Shown: positions 17,900 through 27,331 of the stretch, piece after piece
How positions within the stretch are numbered: the first letter of the stretch is position 1
Layout: every line of letters begins with the position of its first letter
Assembly: GCA_002398875.1 (NCBI GenBank)
Contig: DHCC01000041.1
Span: 1-48,489, forward strand
Direction of reading: 5' to 3'
Source: Bacteroidales bacterium UBA4912
Lineage (GTDB): Bacteria > Bacteroidota > Bacteroidia > Bacteroidales > Dysgonomonadaceae
Length of the DNA stretch: 48,489 nt
Notes under the pieces: model-generated
Database searches by the model: none
What the model was told of the DNA's origin: nothing
The model's input: only the letters and a program-made list of their open reading frames with translations
Position numbers and translations under genes: made by a program

Positions 17900-18637
17900 T
17901 TAACTTTTCCTTTGACGCAGAACTTCATAAATCATAACACCGGCGGCAACTGATACGTTCAGTGATTTTATATTTCCAATCTGAGGTAATCTCACAAGTT
18001 CATCACTAATTCGAAGATGTTCTGTAGATATTCCCACATCTTCCGACCCCATTAATATAGCAACTGGCACTGACATATCAATATCTGTATATAGCTCAGC
18101 TGCTTTTTCTGTAGCAGCAATCACCTTAATACCACTATTTTTCAAAAACAAAATAGCTTCCTTCAAGCTCTTCTCACGGCATACGGGTATACTGTGTAAA
18201 GCTCCGGCTGAAGTTTTGATTGCATCTGCATTTACAGAAACACTACCCCTCTCAGGGATAACTATGGCATCAACTCCGGCAACTTCGCAAGTACGTGCTA
18301 TTGCTCCAAAATTACGAACATCTGTCAGTCCATCCAAAACTAGTATAAAAGGATTCTTGCCCTCTTCATACAAAAAAGGGATTATATTTTCCAGTTTCTG
18401 ATAGGTTACAGCAGATGTAAATGCTATCACTCCCTGATGGTTTTTCCTAGTGATACGATCTATGCGTTCCACCGGAACTCTCTGCATAGGAATTTCATAA
18501 TTACGCAGTATCTGTTGCAGCTCACTGAACAATTCGCTTGATAGCTCTCTTTTAACCAATACTTTATCAATATCCTTTCCGGCTTCAACAGCTTCAATAA
18601 CAGCACGAATGCCGAAAATCATTTCTTTTTCTTTCAT
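17900..18637 (-). CDS. rlmB: 23S rRNA (guanosine-2'-O-)-methyltransferase RlmB family
   Basis: SPOUT-class (TrmH) RNA methyltransferase using S-adenosylmethionine; the E. coli enzyme modifies G2251 of 23S rRNA. The N-terminal substrate-binding domain (about 1-75) begins FGIRAVIEA. The knot motifs are FGAIARTCEVAGVDAIVIP (motif 1), ILMGSEDVGIS (motif 2) and LPQIGNIKSLNVSVAAGV (motif 3). The 245-residue length is full. It follows recN by 6 bases and is likely co-transcribed with it. Confidence 0.92.
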   Translation of the reverse strand: MKEKEMIFGIRAVIEAVEAGKDIDKVLVKRELSSELFSELQQILRNYEIPMQRVPVERIDRITRKNHQGVIAFTSAVTYQKLENIIPFLYEEGKNPFILVLDGLTDVRNFGAIARTCEVAGVDAIVIPERGSVSVNADAIKTSAGALHSIPVCREKSLKEAILFLKNSGIKVIAATEKAAELYTDIDMSVPVAILMGSEDVGISTEHLRISDELVRLPQIGNIKSLNVSVAAGVMIYEVLRQRKS

Positions 18638-18643
18638 ATATTA

Positions 18644-20311
18644 TTATTCAGATTGTTTGCCAAGAATAGCTTTGGCATTTTCTATTGCTTCTAATGTTAT
18701 TTCAGCACCGCTGAGCATTTGGGCAATCTCCTCAACCCTTTCGGAATTGGTCAGCACTTTGATATTAGAGTTAACTCCATTTTGCGTTTCTTCTTTATAA
18801 ACCACAAGATGTTCATCACCTTTTGATGCAATCTGAGGTAGATGAGTAATTGCAATAACCTGCATTTCACGACTCATTTGCCTCATGATAGTTCCAACTC
18901 TGTCGGCAATATCACCAGATGTCCCGGTATCTATTTCATCAAATATTATTGTGGGTAGTGCGGTTGCACCGGCAATCATAGCTTTCAGACAAAGCATCAA
19001 ACGGGATATTTCCCCTCCCGAAGCAACTTCAGAAACGGGTTGCAAAGCTGTATTCTTGTTTGCTGAAAACAAAAACTCCAAATTATCAATCCCTGTTGAA
19101 TCAGGATTTGTCTTTTCTTTAAATTCACATTTAAAGCGACTATTTGTAATTTTCAAATAAGTAAGCCTGTCTATCAATTGTTTTTCTATTTCCGGCACAG
19201 CATTCTTTCTCTTATTACTCAATAATCTACCTTTTTCGAGCATTAAAGAACGCTTTTCGGAAGTCTCCTTTTCAAGAATTGACAACCTCTCATCTAAAGA
19301 GTCGACATTTTGTATCTGAACAGCTATTTCATCTCGCAATAAAATCAACTCGTCGACCGTCGTAACAGAGTGTTTCTTTTGCAATCCGTAGATTGTGCTT
19401 AACCTGTCTTCAATCAACTGTTGACGTTCCGGATCAAAATCAATATCTTCAAAATAACGTGAGGCCTCTTCACGCACATCTTTTAGATCAATATAGGCAG
19501 TTCTGACTCTTTCTGTAAGATCAGTAACTTTAGGATATACATTCTGAACGATTTGCAGTCTGTCTTTAGTAGTTTTCAACAATGACTCGATACTCTTTTC
19601 ATCTTCCGAAAGCATAGCTATTACAGCGAATAACCCTGATTTTATCTCTTCTGAATGTGTTAGTGCTTCCAGTTCTTCCTCAAGTTGCTCCTGTTCACCC
19701 GGTTTAAGTGATGCATCAGACAAACTTTTATGCTGAAACCGTAAATAATCCTCTTCCTCCTTGTTTTTTTGATATTGATTGAGTAAATCATTCAGCTCTT
19801 TTAGTGAAGAATGGTATTCGGTATATGCTTTTTCATAATTACTTAGTTCATCTTCAGTAGCTGCAAGAGTATCAACCACATTCAACTGAAACAAGTTATC
19901 ATTCAATGCAAGATTCTGGTGTTGGGAATGAATATCGATCAGCCTGTCACCCAACTCCTTCAGATCGTTAAGATACACAGGAGAATCATTCACGAATGCT
20001 CTGGATTTACCATTACTCCATATCTCCCTGCGCAGAATACATTCAGTTTCATCGTACTCCCAGTCGCGCTGCTTAAAAAAAGATTTAAGATTATAAGATG
20101 AAATATCAAAAAGCCCCTCAATTAGACATTTATTCTCACCCTGCTTAATGTGACGGCTGTCAGCTCTCTGTCCAAGAATAAGTGATAATGCACCTAGAAT
20201 TATAGATTTGCCGGCACCCGTTTCCCCTGTTATGACAGTTAATCCTTTGTCGAACGCAATATTGATCGAGTCAATTAACGCATAATTTTCAATAGATAAT
20301 GATTTCAGCAT
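18644..20311 (-). CDS. recN: DNA repair protein RecN
   Basis: SMC-like ATPase that acts in recombinational repair of double-strand breaks. Walker A is GETGAGKSIIL (about 30-40). A long coiled-coil region runs from about 150 to 370. The signature SGGEISRLMLCLKAM and Walker B PTIIFDEIDTGTSGDIADR are near the C-terminus, followed by the ITHLPQIAS switch. Full length at 555 residues. Its TATTTTTG promoter box is 25 bases before the ATG. It starts a two-gene run with rlmB. Confidence 0.97.
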   Translation of the reverse strand: MLKSLSIENYALIDSINIAFDKGLTVITGETGAGKSIILGALSLILGQRADSRHIKQGENKCLIEGLFDISSYNLKSFFKQRDWEYDETECILRREIWSNGKSRAFVNDSPVYLNDLKELGDRLIDIHSQHQNLALNDNLFQLNVVDTLAATEDELSNYEKAYTEYHSSLKELNDLLNQYQKNKEEEDYLRFQHKSLSDASLKPGEQEQLEEELEALTHSEEIKSGLFAVIAMLSEDEKSIESLLKTTKDRLQIVQNVYPKVTDLTERVRTAYIDLKDVREEASRYFEDIDFDPERQQLIEDRLSTIYGLQKKHSVTTVDELILLRDEIAVQIQNVDSLDERLSILEKETSEKRSLMLEKGRLLSNKRKNAVPEIEKQLIDRLTYLKITNSRFKCEFKEKTNPDSTGIDNLEFLFSANKNTALQPVSEVASGGEISRLMLCLKAMIAGATALPTIIFDEIDTGTSGDIADRVGTIMRQMSREMQVIAITHLPQIASKGDEHLVVYKEETQNGVNSNIKVLTNSERVEEIAQMLSGAEITLEAIENAKAILGKQSE

Positions 20312-20335
20312 AAAATATACATATACCTTTTAGAG

Positions 20336-20343
20336 CAAAAATA
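20336..20343 (-). promoter_or_regulatory. -7 promoter box for recN
   Basis: TATTTTTG on the minus strand, an exact TAnnTTTG match, 25 bases before the recN ATG. It overlaps the 36-base gap after the PorE-like gene. Confidence 0.5.
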
Positions 20344-20347
20344 CATA

Positions 20348-22348
20348 TTATTTCGGAGAATCCGATTTCATTAAAATGTTTTCTTTGGGATTTAAAACCA
20401 TGAAGTCGGTTCTTCTATTCAGTTGATCTGAAATCTCCTGTTGCTCAGGTGTTAATTTTTCAATAAACTTCTCCGAAAGAATGTCTCCTTCTTCCAGAAA
20501 ATCATACCTGCCGGCAAGACTTTTATTCACTACTTTAGGATTTGATTTACCATATCCGACAGCTTTTAATCTGCTTCCATCTACTCCATTTAAGCTTAGA
20601 TAATTAGCTACAGTTTGAGCCCGTCTGGCAGAAAGACTATTATTATACTTTTCATCACCAAACCTGTCGGTATTTGCAGATAATTCGATATGTATTTCAG
20701 GATGTTCATTAAGGAGAGTCACTAACTCATCCAATGATGCTTCCGACTCAGGACTTAGTGTGGCACTGTCAAAATCATAGAAAATATTTTCCAGCACAAC
20801 AGGTTTATTATATGGAATTAGCTCGAAGTCAACATAGTAAACTGTATCAATTTCTTTAGCCGAGGTATGCAAAGTTTGCTTTTTATTCAAAAAACCATCA
20901 GCACTTGCCATTAGAATATAGCTTACATCTCTTTCTGCTTCAAACTGATACTCACCCTTGCTGTTGGTGATTAAATTATGCTGTAAACCGTTACTACCAA
21001 CTACAGAAACCGATACTCCGCCAACAAACTCATCATCATGATCTACCGCAAAGCCCTCTACATTTATTTTTGCAGATAAATATTCAAATGAATATATATG
21101 ATCATAGCCTCTCACATCATTACGGTTAGAACTTAAGTATCCTTTTTCTGCGTTCCTCTCAAAAACAATTCCAAAATCATCCTGTGAAGAGTTGATCGGG
21201 GATTTCATATTTTCAACTTGCCAGCCACTAGTTGTTTCATCATAAAGTGCCGTAAAAAGGTCTAATCCGCCCATTCCCGGATGTCCGTCAGAAGAAAAAT
21301 AAAACCTGTTATCGTCACGTAAGTATGGAAACATCTCATCACCCGGACTATTTATTTCTGGACCTAAATTCTCAAAGGATATTACAGTAAATGATGAAGA
21401 AAGTGATGCGCGCCAGATATCTTTGCCACCATATCCACCCGGCATATCAGAAACAAAATAAAGGTAACGCCCTGTAGGCGAAATGGAAGGATGTGCAAAA
21501 ATGGAAAGTGAGTCTTTATTATTTATCTCAAATGGTATTCCCTGAGTCCATACTCCATTTATTCTTCTGGAGATATAAATTTCAGGTCGTGTTGATTGTT
21601 CTGTATCAGCGTAACTAACTGTATAAAACATATTCCTGCCGTCTGTGGTAATGGATGGTGTACCTTCATCAAACTCACTGTTTATGTCTGATTTTAAAGG
21701 TTCAGGATTCTGCCACTCTCCTTTGTAGTTTTTCTTAGAAGTAAAAATATCATTATACTTCATTCCTGTTACATAACTTCTTTCTTCTCCTGAAGCATCT
21801 TCTCCCGAAGATGTGAAATATATTACTTCATCGTTTTGTGCTAAGAAAGGGCTGAATTCTGATCTGCCAGTATTAAATACATTAACCCCTTCAACTTTAT
21901 ATCTTGTAGGCCTTTCATTCCATACCCTTGCAAGTTTAGCACCTTTTATACCATTTATTGCCAATAAATTGCCGGCAGATAAATTCAAAAAATCATTATA
22001 AGCTTCAATAGCTAAGCCATACTCTCCTTCTCTGTGAAGCATTTTTGCATAATACAGATACATAAGAGTATCAGGATAGTTAAATCTTATTGCGTTTTTA
22101 TAAGAAGTTAAAGCACGGGAAGAGCGGTTGAGTTTCCTGTTCACCTCCCCCATTTCGAAAGATATTACAGCACGCATTGCCTGCTGTTCACGGGGTGTAT
22201 CCCGATACAACTCACGATACGACTCAGAAGCCCTCCAATATTCACCATTAACATACTGGTCTCTTGCATCACTCAGATTCACCTGAATACAGGAAATCAT
22301 TAATAATACAATAGACAGTAGTAAAATATATGAAATTTTATATTTCAA
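20348..22348 (-). CDS. porE: PorE-like OmpA-family lipoprotein
   Basis: Outer-membrane lipoprotein of 666 residues with the four-part layout of Porphyromonas PorE, a type IX secretion component. A lipobox ends at C20 (LLMISC). TPR-like helices cover about 25-145, and PD40/WD40-like beta-propeller blades about 155-425 (SPTGRYLYFVSDMPGGYGG and FSSDGHPGMGGLD are visible). A carboxypeptidase-regulatory-like domain lies at about 430-515. A C-terminal OmpA domain (about 525-640) with TDRFGDEKYNNSLSARRA binds peptidoglycan. Bacteroidetes carry several paralogues of this layout, so the PorE assignment rests on length and domain order and is moderate. It lies between DUF4301 and recN on the same strand. 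Confidence 0.72.
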   Translation of the reverse strand: MKYKISYILLLSIVLLMISCIQVNLSDARDQYVNGEYWRASESYRELYRDTPREQQAMRAVISFEMGEVNRKLNRSSRALTSYKNAIRFNYPDTLMYLYYAKMLHREGEYGLAIEAYNDFLNLSAGNLLAINGIKGAKLARVWNERPTRYKVEGVNVFNTGRSEFSPFLAQNDEVIYFTSSGEDASGEERSYVTGMKYNDIFTSKKNYKGEWQNPEPLKSDINSEFDEGTPSITTDGRNMFYTVSYADTEQSTRPEIYISRRINGVWTQGIPFEINNKDSLSIFAHPSISPTGRYLYFVSDMPGGYGGKDIWRASLSSSFTVISFENLGPEINSPGDEMFPYLRDDNRFYFSSDGHPGMGGLDLFTALYDETTSGWQVENMKSPINSSQDDFGIVFERNAEKGYLSSNRNDVRGYDHIYSFEYLSAKINVEGFAVDHDDEFVGGVSVSVVGSNGLQHNLITNSKGEYQFEAERDVSYILMASADGFLNKKQTLHTSAKEIDTVYYVDFELIPYNKPVVLENIFYDFDSATLSPESEASLDELVTLLNEHPEIHIELSANTDRFGDEKYNNSLSARRAQTVANYLSLNGVDGSRLKAVGYGKSNPKVVNKSLAGRYDFLEEGDILSEKFIEKLTPEQQEISDQLNRRTDFMVLNPKENILMKSDSPK

Positions 22349-22420
22349 ACCTGTCTGTTTAGGTTATAAACGACTTTTTGAATGAAATATTGCAGTATAT
22401 ATTCTATTTACCCAAGATCT

Positions 22421-23938
22421 TTATTGATGCTCAGGTCTAAGTAAATCGTTAACTGTTTTAACCGGATTAAAAGTAGATACTGGCACCTCAACAAAAATAG
22501 TATTCCAATCACTCATAGCACCATTCCATAGACCAGGCAGCTCCAAGGCTTTCAACTCCTTCCCGTTCTTTGATTTATGAGATATAAAACCTGTATTTTT
22601 GTCAACATAACTGGTCAGATTAAATTTATTATTCTGATAACACTTTACACCACATACCAGGTCGACAGGATTAAAGTGAGAACCACTTTTAAAGGCATTC
22701 ATAGCCTCAGGATTATTTTTATCAATCTGAGAACTCTCCAGAATCTGAGGAGAAGTCGTACCATCTGCGTTAACAACAATAAACGGCCCCCCACCCGGTT
22801 CACCTACATTCTTTACCATTCCGCATACTCTGAAAGGACGATCAAGTTTAGTCCTTAAATACTTTTTAAGGTCGTCATCAGTTGCAAACGATCCTTTATG
22901 ACAAATAAACAGTTCATCTTTAGTAAATGCCAGTATTTCTGACAATTCATCAGAACTCACATCTGCTGAATCAAGTCTCTTAAGGTAGTCAAATGCACGT
23001 TGCTGTACCGTGATTAGTATTCCTGCAAGCAGTTTCTTATAATGAGCTTCATTTGTTTTAAGCTTATCTGGCACAACATTATCCACATTCTTGACAAAGA
23101 TAATATCCGAATTTATATCGTTAAGGTTTTCAATTAATGCACCATGACCTCCGGGACGAAATACAACAGATCCATCCTCTTCTCGAAAAGGCTCATTGTT
23201 CATGTCCACTGCAATTGTGTCTGTAGAAGGTTTCTGAATACTATATGTAACTGAGAATGATGCTCCAAGTTTTTGTTCATAATTTATTTTCCTTGCCGCC
23301 ACCAGTAACTGAAATAGTTGCAGATGCTCTTCAGATACAGTAAAATGCACATTCACTTTACCTTCTGTATTTTTGGCATAAAGTACACCTTCCGACAAAT
23401 GTTCACCTACCGGGGTTCTGTTTCCCTCAGGATATTTATGGAAAAGCAATAATCCTTTTGGCAAACTGCCATAATCCAGTCCATCCGGCGAAAGTAGGGC
23501 AGCAACAACATCCTTATAATTGCCCTCTGTTATCATTTCACTTGCACCCTTTCCAAAAATTGACTTACATGTTTCGTCGAGTGAAACATAAAACGCAAAA
23601 TCCTTGATCCTTTCGAAAAATGTCTTCTCAAAACCTGTTGTAGGCACGTCATAATCTGAATCATAAAAAGCAAACAGGTCTTTAAACATACGGCTTGCCG
23701 CTCCTGAAGCAGGAACAAATTTGGTTATAGTTTTATCACTATTCAGATATTTATGCCATGCATCTAAATATTGACTCTCTTTGTTTTCCTCTATTTTTAA
23801 AATTCCATTCCCTATTGATGCAGCAGATTCTATTTTCAAAAAAGGAAATCCGGTTTTAAAATAATTCAATTGAGACTCTATCTGAGATTCTGTAATACCT
23901 TTCTTCTCCAGTAATTCCAGGTCTTGTTTTGTATACAT
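22421..23938 (-). CDS. DUF4301 family protein
   Basis: A 505-residue cytoplasmic protein matching DUF4301, a family found mainly in Bacteroidetes and without an assigned function that I know of. Near residue 75 it has VPASGAASRMFKDL, which resembles the glycine-rich nucleotide loop of sugar-phosphate nucleotidyltransferases. Later segments include LLFHKYPEGNRTPVGEHL, RPGGHGALIENLND and NVGEPGGGPFIV. A nucleotidyltransferase-like activity is only an inference. It is the first gene of a same-strand run that includes the PorE-like protein 72 bases downstream. Confidence 0.8.
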   Translation of the reverse strand: MYTKQDLELLEKKGITESQIESQLNYFKTGFPFLKIESAASIGNGILKIEENKESQYLDAWHKYLNSDKTITKFVPASGAASRMFKDLFAFYDSDYDVPTTGFEKTFFERIKDFAFYVSLDETCKSIFGKGASEMITEGNYKDVVAALLSPDGLDYGSLPKGLLLFHKYPEGNRTPVGEHLSEGVLYAKNTEGKVNVHFTVSEEHLQLFQLLVAARKINYEQKLGASFSVTYSIQKPSTDTIAVDMNNEPFREEDGSVVFRPGGHGALIENLNDINSDIIFVKNVDNVVPDKLKTNEAHYKKLLAGILITVQQRAFDYLKRLDSADVSSDELSEILAFTKDELFICHKGSFATDDDLKKYLRTKLDRPFRVCGMVKNVGEPGGGPFIVVNADGTTSPQILESSQIDKNNPEAMNAFKSGSHFNPVDLVCGVKCYQNNKFNLTSYVDKNTGFISHKSKNGKELKALELPGLWNGAMSDWNTIFVEVPVSTFNPVKTVNDLLRPEHQ

Positions 23939-23991
23939 AATTTACGATGTTAAATATGAAACACATGCACATATAGTGATAAAAAGTATCC

Positions 23992-23999
23992 CAAAGATA
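23992..23999 (-). promoter_or_regulatory. -7 promoter box for the DUF4301 gene
   Basis: TATCTTTG on the minus strand, an exact TAnnTTTG match, about 54 bases before the ATG. Confidence 0.55.
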
Positions 24000-24151
24000 A
24001 ATATAAACTATTAAAAAAACCTGTTTTTAATCAGTCATTATGGCAGAATTTCTATTGACTTAATATTTTGGCACAACATTTGAAAAGATAATATTAAATG
24101 GAATAAAAAACGAGACAACAGACGTAAATTATATAAAAATTAATAGATAAT

Positions 24152-26074
24152 ATGGGAAAAATAATCGGAATCGACTTAGGTACAACCAATTCATGTGTCG
24201 CTGTAATGGAGGGCAATGAACCTGTTGTTATACCTAATAACGAAGGGAAACGCACTACTCCTTCCGTTGTGGCTTTTGTGGATAACGGAGAGCGCAAAGT
24301 TGGTGATCCTGCAAAACGCCAGGCGATCACCAACCCAAACAATACTGTTTCTTCCATAAAAACTTTTATGGGTGAAACATTCGATCAGGTACAAAAAGAA
24401 ATAGGCCGTGTGCCTTATAAGGTAGTACGTGGCGATAACAATACACCAAGAGTTGATATCAATGGTCAGCTTTATACTCCTCAGGAAATATCAGCTATTG
24501 TTCTGCAGAAAATGAAAAAAACTGCAGAAGATCACTTGGGTCAGGAAGTCAAGGAAGCTGTTATTACAGTTCCGGCATACTTTAGTGACGCTCAGCGTCA
24601 AGCAACTAAAGAAGCGGGTGAAATTGCGGGACTTACTGTTCGCCGTATTGTAAACGAACCTACTGCTGCTGCATTGGCTTACGGACTCGATAAGCAAAAC
24701 AAAGATTCTAAAATAGCTGTATTTGACCTAGGCGGGGGTACATTTGATATCTCTATTCTTGAGTTAGGTGACGGTGTTTTCGAAGTAAAATCCACAAATG
24801 GTAATACTCACCTTGGAGGTGATGATTTCGACCACAGAATCATCGACTGGCTTGCTGAAGAGTTCCTAAAAGATGAAGGTATTGATCTTCGTAAAGACCC
24901 AATGGCTCTTCAAAGACTTAAAGAGGCTGCTGAAAAAGCAAAGATTGAGCTCTCCAGCGCAACTACAACTGAGATAAATCTTCCTTACATTATGCCGGTT
25001 AACGGTATTCCAAAGCATTTGGTAAAGACTCTGACCCGTGCAAAATTTGAACAGCTAATTGATGATCTGCTTCAGGAATGTAAGACACCGATTCAAAATG
25101 CAATGAAGGACGCTGGAATGAGCAACTCTGATATTGATGAGGTAATACTTGTTGGAGGTTCAACAAGAATTCCTGCAGTTCAAGAGATGGTAGAAAATAT
25201 TTTTGGCAAAAAACCACATAAGGGAGTAAATCCTGACGAGGTTGTTGCAATTGGTGCTGCTATTCAGGGTGCTGTATTAACAGGTGAGGTTAAGGATGTA
25301 CTTCTGCTGGATGTTACTCCACTCTCTCTTGGTATTGAAACTTTGGGTGGTGTGATGACTAAACTTATCGATGCTAACACAACAATACCAACAAAGAAAA
25401 GTGAAGTATTCTCTACCGCTGCAGACAATCAGCCATCGGTACAAATAAATGTTCTCCAAGGTGAGCGTTCACTGGCAAGGGATAACAAACAAATTGGCGT
25501 GTTCAACTTGGATGGAATTCCACCTTCCCCACGCGGTGTACCTCAAATCGAGGTTACCTTTGATATCGATGCCAACGGTATACTTAACGTGTCAGCAAAA
25601 GATAAAGCCTCAGGTAAAGAACAGAAAATTCGTATTGAAGCATCTTCAGGTTTAAGCGATGATGAGATTAAACGAATGAAAGAAGAGGCCGCAGCAAATG
25701 CCGATGCCGATAGAAAAGAAAAAGAGCGTATCGATAAACTTAATCAGGCAGACTCTACAATATTCCAGACCGAAAAGCAACTGAAAGAGCTTGGTGACAA
25801 ACTGCCTGCAGATAAGAAAGGACCTATTGAAGCTGCTCTAAACAAACTCAAAGAGGCTCATAAAGCACAGGATCTAGATGCAATTGATGCTGCCTCAAAT
25901 GAGCTAAACTCTGTATTCCAGGCTGCTTCACAGGAAATGTACAATGCAGCCAACGCTCAGGGAGGTGCTCAGCCCGGAGATCACCAGGGACAAAATGCTG
26001 GTCAGCAGTCTCAGGGAAGTAACAAGTCCTCAAGTGATGACGTTACTGATGTAGATTTTGAAGAGGTTAAATAA
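24152..26074 (+). CDS. dnaK: chaperone DnaK (Hsp70)
   Basis: ATP-dependent chaperone, full length at 640 residues. The nucleotide-binding domain shows GIDLGTTNSCVAVMEG at residues 4-19, IAVFDLGGGTFDISIL (about 188-203) and VILVGGSTRIPAVQEMV (about 329-345). The substrate domain begins near DVTPLSLGIETLGGV. The tail is Gly/Gln-rich and ends in VDFEEVK. No grpE, dnaJ or hrcA is adjacent, and no CIRCE inverted repeat was seen upstream. No exact TAnnTTTG box was found either, so its promoter may be read by a different sigma factor. A strong terminator follows. Confidence 0.98.
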   Translation: MGKIIGIDLGTTNSCVAVMEGNEPVVIPNNEGKRTTPSVVAFVDNGERKVGDPAKRQAITNPNNTVSSIKTFMGETFDQVQKEIGRVPYKVVRGDNNTPRVDINGQLYTPQEISAIVLQKMKKTAEDHLGQEVKEAVITVPAYFSDAQRQATKEAGEIAGLTVRRIVNEPTAAALAYGLDKQNKDSKIAVFDLGGGTFDISILELGDGVFEVKSTNGNTHLGGDDFDHRIIDWLAEEFLKDEGIDLRKDPMALQRLKEAAEKAKIELSSATTTEINLPYIMPVNGIPKHLVKTLTRAKFEQLIDDLLQECKTPIQNAMKDAGMSNSDIDEVILVGGSTRIPAVQEMVENIFGKKPHKGVNPDEVVAIGAAIQGAVLTGEVKDVLLLDVTPLSLGIETLGGVMTKLIDANTTIPTKKSEVFSTAADNQPSVQINVLQGERSLARDNKQIGVFNLDGIPPSPRGVPQIEVTFDIDANGILNVSAKDKASGKEQKIRIEASSGLSDDEIKRMKEEAAANADADRKEKERIDKLNQADSTIFQTEKQLKELGDKLPADKKGPIEAALNKLKEAHKAQDLDAIDAASNELNSVFQAASQEMYNAANAQGGAQPGDHQGQNAGQQSQGSNKSSSDDVTDVDFEEVK

Positions 26075-26100
26075 GATTTAAACAAAACTACATATATATC

Positions 26101-26134
26101 AAAGAAGCCTTCTCATTTTTGAGGGGGCTTCTTT
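26101..26134. terminator. terminator between dnaK and the ABC exporter operon
   Basis: A 14-bp stem (26101-26114 with 26121-26134, two G-U pairs) with a 6-base loop, followed on the plus strand by a T-rich stretch. The genes on either side converge, so it may serve both. Confidence 0.85.
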
Positions 26135-26142
26135 TTGTTTAT

Positions 26143-27279
26143 TTATACTCTTTTTTTGTAGCTGAGTACCGCCCATCCGTTTAAGACTATTGCAATTATA
26201 ATCATTGCATACAGATTGCCCGACACATCAGAAAGAGTGCTACCGTTTAAATAAAGCATACGGAAGGTTTTTGTAAGGTAGCTGAATGGATTTATAGCTG
26301 CAATAGCCTGCGCCCATGACGGCATGCTGGATACAGGAGTAAACATACCTCCCAGCAGAATCAGGATAAGTATGAAAAACATTACCAGAAAACTTGCCTG
26401 TTGCAATGTTTCTGAGTAATTGGATATGATGAGTCCTAAACCTGATATAGAAAAAATAAAAACTATTGCAGAGATAAGTACTGCAATAATACTTCCTGTA
26501 GGCCACAAGCCGTATAATAGGAATGCTGCAGAAACAGAGATAAACATTACTACAAGTCCTACAATCCAGAAAGGGATAAGTTTTGCCAGAATAAACACAA
26601 TTCTGTTTACCGGCGTAACATTTATCTGGTTAATAGTGCCGTTTTCTTTTTCCATTACAATATTCAGTGCAGGTAAAATGCCGCAGATGAGAGTTAACAA
26701 TAACACCATAAAGCCAGGGATCATAAAGTTTTTATAGTCGAGCCCGGGATTATATTTGAAATGAGGAATAATGTCAATTTGAGGCATATTCATTATCGAA
26801 GCCCGGGATTTTGGTGGCACGGTAGTAATTAGTTCATCGCGTAGTTCTGACGAGAAGTCATTCACTATTTGCATAATATAATTGCTGCCCAACAATCCCT
26901 GGGTACCGTTCACGGAGTTCACTGCAACACCCACTTTTGAGTTGCTGCTCTTTACTATATCTTTATCAAAAGTTGTGGGAATTTCCAGAATCATATCAGT
27001 ATAGCCATTCTCCATATTCTGCATAGCAGTTTGATAATCAGGTGGTGTATCGTTCAGGATAAAGTACTTTGATGCAGCAATTTTATCGGTTAATCTTTTG
27101 GAATATACACTTTTACCATGATCTACCACATCTATTTTGATGTTCTTCACCTCAAAACTTACAGCCCAGGGGAATACAAGCAAAACCATTATGGGATACA
27201 TCACAATCATTCTCGGAATCAGCGGATTCCTGAACATCTGTTTAAACTCTTTCTCTATTAAAAATTTTATTGTTTTCAT
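26143..27279 (-). CDS. ABC-2 type exporter permease, YbhR-like
   Basis: Inner-membrane permease of 378 residues. One N-terminal helix (about 22-42) is followed by a large extracytoplasmic domain (about 45-175) and five C-terminal helices (about 180-375), the ABC-2 exporter layout. EKENGTINQINVTPVNR marks the cytoplasmic coupling segment. It is the last gene of the operon, 52 bases after its partner permease, and probably pairs with it as a heterodimer as YbhS/YbhR do in E. coli. Confidence 0.87.
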   Translation of the reverse strand: MKTIKFLIEKEFKQMFRNPLIPRMIVMYPIMVLLVFPWAVSFEVKNIKIDVVDHGKSVYSKRLTDKIAASKYFILNDTPPDYQTAMQNMENGYTDMILEIPTTFDKDIVKSSNSKVGVAVNSVNGTQGLLGSNYIMQIVNDFSSELRDELITTVPPKSRASIMNMPQIDIIPHFKYNPGLDYKNFMIPGFMVLLLTLICGILPALNIVMEKENGTINQINVTPVNRIVFILAKLIPFWIVGLVVMFISVSAAFLLYGLWPTGSIIAVLISAIVFIFSISGLGLIISNYSETLQQASFLVMFFILILILLGGMFTPVSSMPSWAQAIAAINPFSYLTKTFRMLYLNGSTLSDVSGNLYAMIIIAIVLNGWAVLSYKKRV

Positions 27280-27331
27280 TTTTCATTTGTGAGATTTTAT
27301 CACTAAATCAATAAATCCATGAATAAGTATA

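Noticed and set aside
24000..24151. Heat-shock CIRCE element or standard promoter before dnaK
   Set aside because: No CIRCE inverted repeat and no exact TAnnTTTG were found; AACATTTG at 24074-24081 has one mismatch and no well-spaced -33.
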